A stretch of DNA of 64,000 nt. Source: Hymenopus coronatus. Lineage: Eukaryota; Arthropoda; Insecta; Mantodea; Hymenopodidae. The notes beneath the pieces were generated by a model. The model was not told where the DNA came from and made no database searches. It worked only from the letters and a program-made list of their open reading frames with translations. Positions 56,080 through 64,000 of the stretch are shown here, piece by piece (the stretch's first letter is position 1; each line of letters opens with the position of its first letter). The stretch spans positions 39,175,001 through 39,239,000 of the forward strand of contig CM060895.1 of the NCBI GenBank assembly GCA_030762935.1, written 5' to 3'. The position numbers and the translations under genes were made by a program.

Positions 56080-57748
56080 AATCTGATGTGCTCCATTCAT
56101 ATCACTTTTCCTACAACAATGTCGGAAATTATTCTTGAAAACAACTTATTCTTCTATGTACACGCGTTAATCAAGATACACATTAGCAGATATGGTATTG
56201 TGTCTTAGTTCCATGCAAGTAGAAGAGAAATAAGGGTATACAATAGGCTAGAGAGATAGTTCAGTTTTTTAAAAACTGGTTGCTATGGTTGAAATTCGGT
56301 TCTATTTGCATGACCAGCAGTTCACAAATCCCCGTATGAGAAAATGTTTAAGGATTTTAAAACTGAAACCAATAACGAGGAATATTTCGGAAATAGTTAA
56401 CTCCGCAAAAAAAATATATATATGACATAAATTGTGTGTTTTAACAAGATCTATATTTTCTGTGTAGTAACACTTTTTGTATATCTCTTACAGTTTACCA
56501 GTTATACAAAAGTCATTCAGAATGAAGAGGACTTCCCAGAAAATTTAAGATATACATTTTATTTGTCATTAAATAGGTTTAATTAAAATTTTAATTAAAA
56601 TCATTAGAGCAATATTTGAGAAAATCATCATTTTCAAATTTTTTCCATGTAAAGGGTGGTTTGGCCTGGGCAAGTTTCTTGAAAATCTTTGTGTCCCATT
56701 CTTGGAAGATGCTGAACGTAAATATCAAGTTTGGTATTAAGCCAAACCATCTCTTTTTTGAGTTATGTGCACAAGGACACACATGGACCTTTTTCTAAAA
56801 CTTATTTTTGGATACATAGGACCTTAGATAGTTTATTTGCAGTCATTAAGTATAAAACATACATAGGCTGGGTCATGAGAGAATAAAAATTAAACATTGT
56901 TACAATACATTTAAAAATGGATAAGATTAATCCCATTTCAGGTCATAAATTTCTGAAGTGCTATAAAGAGGGTTTGCCTTCCAGATTGTTTTGATCCTCC
57001 TCTTAAAGTTTAACAAAGCAAGATTCTTGATGTTCTGAGGTAAGTTGTTGAAAATTTTAACTGACATACATGAGAAACTGTTAAGGGTTTAACTATATTT
57101 ACATTTGTTAATATAAATATATTTTATATATAGGAGGGAATCCAGAACAAACATTGCGGGCAATGTCAACATATCAAGTTGCATAAAAAGTGGTTTACAG
57201 TGAGTTCTTGGTGAAGCTCCTAATATGATACGTACAGATTTGTTGTGAAGAATAAATAACTGACCCGCAGAGGTAAGATTGCCGCATAACAGCTTACCAT
57301 AACTTAGGTAACTAAGAACGTGAGCATAATACACTGTGACAAGAGTACAACGGGAGACATTATGTCTAAGCGACCTTAATAAGAATAAGCTTTTATTTAT
57401 TTTACTTGATAAGTAGTTAAACATGAGTCTGCCAAAACAAGCCAGTTTCGATATGGATGCCCAGAAACTTAATGCTGACAGGGAGGAAGAATTTATAGAG
57501 AAAATGGTGTCTACAATTTTATTATGATTAATACAAAGTTGATTGGCATTTCACCATTTCTGCAGATTACAGGATAAATTGTGACTTTTAATATAAATAG
57601 GGTCTTGATTATCGTGAGAAAAACTATTACCTATATCATCTGCAAACACAAAGGTCTCTTAAAACGTGTATTTCCGGCGAATTCTCGGTATCAAATTTTG
57701 GGTGGACTGAAATACCTTCTCTGCCTATGTGCTAAGCAGAGAGAGTAA
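56080..57748 (+). mobile_element. F1 repeat copy 29, split by a LINE insertion
   Basis: The left part is 56080-56834 (AATCTGATGTGCTCCATTCA to ATACATAGGACCTTAGATAG). The right part is about 57656-57748 (CTTAAAACGTGTATTTCCGG to AGCAGAGAGAGTAAAA). The break lies in the GGTCCTAAAACATG block just after the microsatellite. Confidence 0.88.
56835..57655 (-). pseudogene. 5'-truncated LINE (Jockey/CR1-like) inserted in F1 copy 29
   Basis: On the minus strand the reading begins right at the catalytic box, TFVFADDIGN, then SINSSSLSALSFWA (decayed), an open 111-codon stretch (57089-57424) with LFLLRSLRHNVSRCTLVTVY, YAHVLSYLSYGKLLCGNLTS and AIRI-like SVRIILGASPRTHCKPLF, and MLTLPAMFVLDSLLY. This matches the post-RT region of Jockey/CR1-type non-LTR retrotransposons (SYG..LWG, LQK.A.RI, R.HC.PLF, LTLP..YI). 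A 3' UTR of about 250 bp follows to 56835. 5' truncation on insertion is typical of LINEs. The host F1 brackets it exactly. Confidence 0.82.
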
Positions 57749-57837
57749 AACTTCTTGGTTATAACACTCATATGACTCTCTCCAACGCTGATCAATTCAC
57801 ATCCTCTGTTTTCTTCTTCCGCTATTTAACCTCCTCG

Positions 57838-58208
57838 TATGGAGGACTTACATCCTGCAGGGCTTACAAGCCAGCGCCTGGGAGCAGATGGGCTCTGGGA
57901 CAGAGAGAACAGCCAGGGTGGGTGATCAGCCTGATGTCTGGTACTTGAGTGACGAAGATGATATGAAACGACAGTGAAATGGATGAAAGGAAAGGCCATT
58001 ATTGAGCAGTTAGTGGAACGAATGAACATGCCATATGCCCACATTGCCATACACGCGAACCTGAAAGCAACTTGAATGATGGAAGAATAGGGAATCAAGA
58101 GAAAAGGACGTAAAGAAAATCATGGTAAATGAAAAATTAGCCCAACCGAGAATCGAATCCGTGACCTCCCGTTACTGCAGTGTCATCTCGCTCGTATAAG
58201 CCTACATA
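57838..58208 (-). mobile_element. SINE family S2, minus strand, long form
   Basis: The minus-strand head CGAGCGAGATGACACTGCAG and the B box CGGATTCGATTCTCGGTTGG lead to a body with CCACTAACTGCTCAATAATG, CCTTTCCTTTCATCCATTTC, GTTTCATATCATC, GACATCAGGCTGATCACCC and GCGCTGGCTTGTAAGCCC. It shares the TTTCATATCATC region with 3256-3525 and extends further 3'. It may be a distinct subfamily. Confidence 0.72.
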
Positions 58209-58282
58209 ATATTGCATTCTGTTATAATTCCTTGCTTATATAATTGCTAACCAAGATGAAGTAACGCCATCATATTATTGCT

Positions 58283-58672
58283 TAACTAGCTCGCATGAAC
58301 AATGTACATAGTGGGTAGAAAAGGTATTGTATTTTACCTAAAACTTGAATACAGAGATTTTATCGGAAATACATATTTTGAGTCCCTGAGTCCGAGAAAA
58401 GCAGAAAAAAGTTCGTGTGTGGCTGTGTATCTGTAGACAGCGGAGCTAAAAAACAGTACGTTAAATACCAAATTTGGCATTTAAGTTCAGTGTCTTCGAA
58501 GGATGCAACACAAAGATTTTCAAGAATATCACCCCATCCTTTACATGGACATTTTTCGAAAATTTTTATTTTCTCAGAAAGTGGTCTAACGATTTTGATT
58601 AAAGATATTCACATCACAAATAAAATGTTTGTTTGAATTTTCTGAGAATAAGCTTTGAAGAGCCCTTTATCT
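58283..58672 (-). mobile_element. F1 repeat, 3' half (copy 30)
   Basis: The plus strand starts AACTAGCTCGCATGAACAAT (3' hairpin: AATGTACAT with GTGGGTAGAA), continues to ATTTTGATTAAAGATATTCA, and stops after TTTGAATTTTCTGAGAATAA then GAAGAGCCCTTTATC. The 5' half is missing. Confidence 0.83.
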
Positions 58673-59408
58673 TTTTCACAGGAAGGGGAGGTTGTTCTGA
58701 GCTGAATTCTGCTGCATTTAAGCAAGTTTTCAGTTCAGTTCGTGCATTGTTTCCCGATTGTTACGACGCTTATATTTTATACCAAGTGCCAACCTTGGAT
58801 CAGTTCCTAATACCCTCTTAATAAACAGTGCCACGCAATGTAATATTAGATGGAGGTTAATTTAGTTCCAGGGTAATGCCAGGAACAAGTTCTAATTGAT
58901 CTATGTTCACATAGAACTAAAGTGTAGAGTAACAAATATGTAAATAAATAAATAAATGTCCCGGTAATGTCACGTTTCAAGAATATTTATCCTTAATTCA
59001 AATATACATTTATTGCAGTTATAATTATTCAATAATATAATATGCTTTAATATAGCATAGGAGGAGAAAGACTGTAAAATTCAATGTTATAGCAGAGATT
59101 TGACCACGGGCTCTAGCCGCTTGCTCTACCAATGAGCTACCATGACAACATGTCCGGCACGGCATTAAATTCCTTAATTGACTCGCATGTTTCCCGGTAA
59201 ACTACAAGGTAATCTCAAATTATTCTGAGATGGCATACTCCAAATGCGACTTACAATGTCGTAAGGACTTTCCCGAAATTAATAGCTTAGACATTTGTCA
59301 TAGTTAACTAGTGTTAAGTATTGTTTTTTTCACACAAGCCGTGTGCAAAACAACAGTTGAATAGGTAGAGTCAGATTAAAAAATATGTATATTATTTATA
59401 TATTAATA
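58673..59408. other. unassigned region with a short (AAAT)n and a tRNA-like scrap
   Basis: AAAT units at 58938-58957. On the minus strand at 59096-59150, TCATGGTAGCTCATTGGTAG then AGCAAGCGGCTAGAGCCCG is an A-box-like tRNA half without a B box. No gene recognised; frame 58633-58821 overlaps F1. Confidence 0.35.
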
Positions 59409-60035
59409 CAAGAGCCGTTTTTTTTTCAATCTCCGACAGGCTAGAAATAAAAGACAAGTTCATAGAAAACAAGTTTTGTACACTTATGGTTACTTTTCAA
59501 CATAATCACCGAAAACCTGTGTGAAAGCTTTGAAATACCCGCTTCAAAAAAATGTTACCGCCAATGATTCCAAATGAGCATTGGCGTTGTTTTGAAGATC
59601 TTTGTACTTTACGACGTTTGCGGAGAGCCATTCAAAACAAACGAAGAGGAATGCTGGCATCAAGAATTGTGTTGACAACGCTGGCACAGCCCATCGGCTC
59701 CTTGAACAATTTCAATGGGACATTTTCGATCATACTCCGTACAGTCCTGACCTGGCACCCAGCGACTTTCACCTTTTTCCGAACTGAAGACGTGGCTAGG
59801 AGGTCAGCACTTTCAAACCAAAGAAGATTTTCAAAACAACATCAATACTCATTTGGAATCACTGGCGGCAACGTTTTTTGAAACGGGTATTGCAAAGTTT
59901 GAGCACAAGTCGATAAATGTCTCAATCTTTTCTGTGATTATGTTGAAAAGTAACCAGAAGTGTATGAAACTTTTAGTAATAAAATAATTGTTTTCTATGA
60001 ACTTGTCTTTTATTTATAGCCTATCGGCCCTCGCA
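59409..60035 (+). mobile_element. mariner deletion derivative with long inverted ends
   Basis: The left end (59409-59510) and the right end (59932-60035) are inverted copies sharing AGGCTA.AAATAAAAGACA, AGTTCATAGAAAACAA and GGTTACTTTTCAACATAATC, interrupted by small gaps. Overall the inverted region is close to 100 bp per side. The outer tip reads GAGCCG / GAGGGCCG. Only about 420 bp lies between the arms, holding a transposase remnant. Confidence 0.78.
59600..59900 (+). pseudogene. mariner transposase remnant
   Basis: In frame 59602-59787 the protein reads AGIKNCVDNAGTAHRLLEQF then QWDIFDHTPYSPDLAPSDFH and LFPN. This is the HDNARPH ... W....HPPYSPDLAPSD.HLFP segment of mariner transposases, with the second (VDNA) and third (PSDF) aspartates still present. 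After a frameshift, KTWLGGQHFQTKEDFQNNIN-like residues and a C-terminal RYCKV region follow. The N-terminal DNA-binding domain and first catalytic Asp are deleted. Confidence 0.78.
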
Positions 60036-61075
60036 TTTCAAATTTATTTTAATAAATTAATTTTATTTTACGTTATAGCGTAGTTCATCTATTTAATACA
60101 TGTTATTATTCCTTATGCACTTAGTTTCATAGGCATATATAATATATATTTTATATTACATTTTAAATTAATGAGCCAATCTCAAACCATTCTAAAAACA
60201 AAATAACTCAGTAGCAGATATAAACTGTATTTATACATCCTATTCTACAGCCATCTAAACCGCAAGTACACATTTTTCTATAAACATTGTTTCCTAATAC
60301 GTTTATTATCCTATATTTATTTTATTTCCGTTTGTGAGTATATAATTCTAACATTATATACGTCAAGAGTACTGAAACATTTTGTTTACATTACCTTTTT
60401 AATAGCTACAGTAATGAAACCACTACTACTGACTGTTATATTACTCTGTTTAAAATAATTTCGAAAATATGCAAAATATGTAGTGTAATGAGTCGATACA
60501 TTTTGGCACCCCTGTATCAAACTATTACGCGAATATGTAATATTCACTGTGCAGTCAGACGAAATAAGTCAATATCCGCTGTATACATTCTATTTCGGTG
60601 TAGCAAGAATTTATTATAGTACACGGAAAATGTCATTTTATTTTGCACGGATTGCACTTCCTGGAAACTGGCGCCAAGGGAAGACGCTAACAAGTTTCCC
60701 GGAATCCAATAAAATATGAAGGCTGCACCTTGCTTTGACGACGCGTTTTTCGGGCAGAACCTTCCTGATGCAGGCAGTTTTTCCTGTTAAATTGTTCCGA
60801 GAAGCTATGAAGAGGTCCTCGAGACGCTGGTAAAGCAATTCGTGCTTGGAGGTGCCTAGGAAATTGGTAGCAAGAAATAGACGCGGGGCTGTTTTTAAAC
60901 TTGAGTAGTTTTCAGCTCGTAGTCCGGTCGTTGCTCCGAAATTTAATCAATAAACTCATCCTCCTTTTTCCCTCCAGTGTCGCTGCATCCTCTCCATCTG
61001 GACCACGTTAAAATTACTTCTCCAACTTCTAAATAGAATCTTACCTTACATGACTTTCAATTTGCAGTACAGAGC
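60036..61075. other. AT-rich region, then a GC-richer block
   Basis: 60036-60520 is AT-rich with nothing recognised. 60640-60960 is less AT-rich, with a 66-codon minus-strand frame (60638-60838, start MLYQRLEDLFIASRNN). I do not recognise it, and it has no repeat partner here. It might be a real exon or another element. Confidence 0.25.
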
Positions 61076-61295
61076 CCGCCTCTGTAGTGTGGTGGTAGCG
61101 TGTCTGCCTCGCATTCTGGAGCTCCCGAGTTTTAATCTCGTTTAGGGCGAGTTACCCGGATAAGGTTTTCCCTTATCCTGAGAGCACAAATATCGCGTTT
61201 CTCTAAGCTCTATTGACCGTGAGCTCATTAAAACTTCATTTCATCGATTACATTCATCGTCCGACATGACCTTCCAGGTTAAAGGTTAACCTCCA
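61076..61295 (+). mobile_element. tRNA-derived SINE, family S3
   Basis: The head CGCCTCTGTAGTGTGGTGGT then AGCGTGTCTGCCTCG (A box) and GAGTTTTAATCTCG (decayed B box), followed by GGGCGAGTTACCCGGATAAG, TTTTCCCTTATCCTGAGAG and CATTTCATCGATTACATTCA. It is the closest relative of 39240-39466. Confidence 0.83.
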
Positions 61296-61586
61296 AAAAA
61301 ATACCAGATTGGAAATTGTGCACCTGATAACCATACCTAGCAACAAGTTAATACTGTGATATTAAAAAAAAAAATTATGAAGAGTTCGATATGATCTGTG
61401 TCACGTTGAAAGCAATTTATGGCAAATGTTGATTTTGGATAGGCAACTATGTTTAATCGTCTACAATAGAGTATTTATTTTATTTTATTTATTCATTCAT
61501 TTATTTTAACTTTTGACGCTGAAATGTTAGGTTCACATTACAAATTTTAAAATACGGGAGATTGTAATAGGAGCACAACTCCAAAA
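61296..61586. other. unassigned AT-rich spacer
   Basis: Contains a (TTTA)n-like patch at 61473-61508. No other feature. Confidence 0.35.
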
Positions 61587-62474
61587 TATCTGATGTGTTC
61601 CATTCACATGACTTTCTCTTAATCTCTGCAACAAATTATTCTTAAAAAGCTTATACTTCTATTTACTTCATGCTAATCAGAAAACATTAGCACAAACAGT
61701 CTTATTACTTGCTTCCTTGTAAGTAGAAGCCAAATAATGGATTACCATAGGTTAAAGTGATAGTCAAAAGCTGGTTGCCATGTCACTGAAGTTCCTTTGT
61801 TTGTATGGACAGCAGTTGACAAATTCCTGTATGAGAAAAGTGTAAGCTTTTCATAGCAGAAACCAAAAACAAGGAACGCCTCAAAAACGAGGAACTCCAC
61901 GAAAAAAATGTATATAACATAAATTGTGCGTTTTAACGTGCTCTACATTTTTTGTGTAGTAAGTTTTTCTCCATCTCTTACGGTTTAGCAGTTATTCAAA
62001 ATTCCGTAAATTCATCCAGAATAAACTACTCTTCAGAGGCTATTCCCAGAAATCTCAAGATATACATTTTATTTGTCAGGTAAATGTCTTTAATATATGA
62101 TATTTTAATCAAAATCGTTAGAGCCATCTTTGAGAAAATCGAAATTTTCGAAAAAAGTTCTATGTAAAGGGTAGTTGGGGGTTGGGGGATTTTTCTCAAA
62201 ATCTTGGTGTCGCATTCCTGGAAGATACTAAACTTAAATACCAAGTTTGATATGTTACCGACTTTTCGTTTTTGAGTTATCATGTTCACAGATACACACA
62301 CGGACACACACACACACACACACACGGACCTTTTTGTGAAAATGCTTTTTTTGGATACAGGGGACCCTAAAACATATATTTCCGGTGAAATCTCGGTATC
62401 GATTTTTTGGGTGGAATACAATACTGCTCTATCCATATGTATACTGTACATGCGGGGTTAGAGAAAGTAAAAAA
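61587..62474 (+). mobile_element. F1 repeat copy 31, full length
   Basis: From ATATCTGATGTGTTCCATTC to GGGGTTAGAGAAAGTAAAA, 888 bp. The 5' half is of the TAC type (ATCTCTGCAACAAATTATTC), while the 3' hairpin (ATCCATATGTATACTG with ATGCGGGGTTAGAG) resembles the TAGC type, so it may be a recombinant. It has a (CA)n tract at 62296-62325. The minus-strand 141-codon frame 62026-62451 is repeat translation. Confidence 0.92.
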
Positions 62475-62476
62475 GC

Positions 62477-62865
62477 TGATGAGTTATATCCACATTACTT
62501 TCTCTACCAATTATTCAACAAGCTATTATTAAAAGGCTTATTATTCTACATGCTCACGTTAATCATGATAAACATTTGTAAAAATATTTTTGACGTCCAA
62601 AGAAATATGTAACAAATTTCAATGGAAGTAGGAGAATACAATAGGCTTAAGGAAAAATCAAATTCTTTAAGAATTGGTGGCCAGTGATGGATTTGAAATT
62701 CAACTCTCTTTGCTTCACTAGGAGGAGGAAACCTTAATGTCGACTTCCTATATGAGAGAATTATACGTATTTTAAAATTGAAATCAATGCCAAGGAATAT
62801 CCCGGAGTAGTTTACCCCAGAAAAATATTGCACATATAAAGATTTTGAACTTCAGATAAGATTTT
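62477..62865 (+). mobile_element. F1 repeat copy 32, 5' half, head-to-tail with copy 31
   Basis: Starts AGCTGATGAGTTATATCCAC, ATTACTTTCTCTACCAATTA directly after the 3' tip of copy 31 and runs to the GATTTTGAACTTCAGATAAG region, where the match ends. It is more diverged than copy 31. Confidence 0.78.
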
Positions 62866-63171
62866 TTAATACTAGTACTCAAATCGAAATTATAAATAAC
62901 AAACATTTACTTGTAAATACATTTTTCTGGAAGAACCTGTCTTTAATTAATCAATCCTAACAATTATGTATACTTATTATATCCAATTAATTTAATTTCA
63001 CAGAATAATTATACCTTCTGTTAACCATTATCAAATTGATTAATAAGTTGCCTGTACCTTTATGGTAATCCTTGACTAAGGGCAGATGTCCTTCTTGGAT
63101 TTTTCTCACTAATATAATTACTTCTATACTTCGTACATAGTGCTTATGTATTAACTTAATATTTTTGCATC
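62866..63171. other. unassigned AT-rich spacer
   Basis: Nothing recognised. Confidence 0.3.
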
Positions 63172-63963
63172 ATTTTTACTTTCTCTATGACTTACAATGT
63201 ACATAGGTAGAGAATGCATTGCATTCCACCAAAACAATCGATACCGAGATTTCAGAGTCAATACACCTTTTAGGATTCGCGGAAATAGAGAATATATAAA
63301 AAGGTCCGCGCGCGCGCGCGCGCGTGTGTATATGTGTGTGTGTGTGTGTGGAACAGTATAACTTAAAAACGAAAAGTCGATTAAATACCACTTGATAATT
63401 AAGTTCATCATCTTTCAAGGATGCGATATGAATATTTGGAAATAAAAAGCACACAAACATCAATATACCCTTTACATGGAAACTTTTTCAAAAATTTTGA
63501 TTTTCTCGAAAATGCCTCAAATGATTGTGATTAAAATACTGTATATTTACACGGCAAATAAAATATATATCTTGAATTTCCTGGGAACATTCGATCCTTC
63601 TGAATGACTTTTGCATAACTAGTAAACCGTAAGAGATAGACAAAACTTGCTACACAAAAAATGTAGATATAGTTATAAAACAAAGTTTATGATGTATGCA
63701 TTTTTGTTGAGGAGCTAACCATTTCCGAGTTATTCCTTCTTATTGGTTTCAATTTTAAAATAGTTATATTACCTGTCATTCGTTTCCTTTTATTTTACTT
63801 CTGACTATGCAAAGAAAGCCCAATACCGGTGTCAGTTCTTTAGTGGGATCATTTAAAACATTAAACTATCGCTGTAGCGTAGTGTAGATTCCTATAGTTT
63901 TCTTCTACTTAATTTGTTTGCAGAACAGGTAGAGAAAGTCATGTGAATGAAGCAAATCAGATT
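63172..63963 (-). mobile_element. F1 repeat copy 33, nearly full length
   Basis: The plus strand TTTTTACTTTCTCTATGACT (3' end) with hairpin AATGTACATAGGTAGAG, the core, and CAGGTAGAGAAAGTCATGTG, AAGCAAATCAGATTTTTA (5' end). The microsatellite slot is a (CG)n-(TG)n composite at 63305-63350. Confidence 0.9.
63305..63350. repeat. (CG)n/(TG)n microsatellite in F1 copy 33
   Basis: About 10 CG units followed by TGTGTATATG and a TG run. Alternating CG of this length is rare in AT-rich DNA and may have Z-DNA potential. Confidence 0.9.
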
Positions 63964-64000
63964 TTTATAGTATCAAGTATATGCTACTTTGAGAAGGTGA

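Noticed and set aside
2281..63350. CRISPR-like or regulatory arrays from the many short repeats
   Set aside because: The repeats are microsatellites and dispersed transposable elements with no spacer-repeat periodicity. The DNA is eukaryotic.
1..64000. An undescribed multi-gene system (defence island, biosynthetic cluster, virus integration)
   Set aside because: No intact gene sets, no viral structural or replication genes, and no operon-like organisation. The only system-like signal is the F1 repeat family and its paired ends.

Overview
This window looks like nuclear DNA from an animal, most likely an arthropod and probably an insect. The sequence is AT-rich, has no operons or long open frames, and is packed with old interspersed repeats: tRNA-derived SINEs, Tc1/mariner relatives, a hAT-type element, non-LTR retrotransposon fragments and microsatellites. 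I found no intact host protein gene, rRNA gene or convincing free-standing tRNA gene. Almost every open frame of 60-190 codons is a chance frame or the translation of a repeat. The arthropod assignment is an inference from the transposase types and SINE style, not a database match.

The dominant component is one family, called F1 here. It has about 34 copies or fragments on both strands and covers roughly 22 kb by hand count, about a third of the window. A full copy is about 830-910 bp. It begins AAAAATCTGATGTG, carries ACTTTCTCTA about 20 bp inside the left end, has a CA/CAGA-rich microsatellite about 200 bp before the right end, and ends in a hairpin followed by TAGAGAAAGTAAAA. It encodes nothing recognisable. 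Its ends, its 3' hairpin, its insertion at A/T runs and the lack of a visible long target duplication suggest a non-autonomous rolling-circle element (Helentron-associated, HINE/DINE-like). An unclassified short-TIR DNA transposon is the alternative. Two subfamilies (TAC type and TAGC type) differ in the same way at both ends.

Other layers, left to right: SINE families S1-S7 (2.1, 3.3, 7.7, 10.2, 14.4, 22.0, 23.2-24.8, 29.3, 31.2, 34.3, 37.5, 39.2, 43.0, 54.9, 57.8 and 61.1 kb); a CGBP1/hAT-associated pseudogene (9.4 kb); a Tc1-type transposase pseudogene (18.1-19.2 kb); mariner remnants at 26.7 kb, 29.9-31.1 kb (complete ends, TA flanks) and 59.4-60.0 kb (long inverted repeats); two copies of a hAT-type element with 8-bp target duplications (39.5 and 54.5 kb); a Tc1-type deletion derivative (52.5-53.2 kb); and decayed LINE fragments (44.7, 47.1, 49.2, 50.6-52.1, 54.0 and 56.8-57.7 kb).

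Nesting gives a relative chronology. F1 inserted into a LINE (51.2 kb) and into another F1 (27.8 kb). SINEs, a LINE and a TIR element inserted into F1 copies. A hAT element inserted into an S3 SINE, and an S1 SINE inserted into the other hAT copy. The 34.5-36.6, 11.2-13.1 and 14.5-16.9 kb stretches hold the most non-repetitive sequence. One weak exon candidate lies at 35.65 kb on the minus strand.
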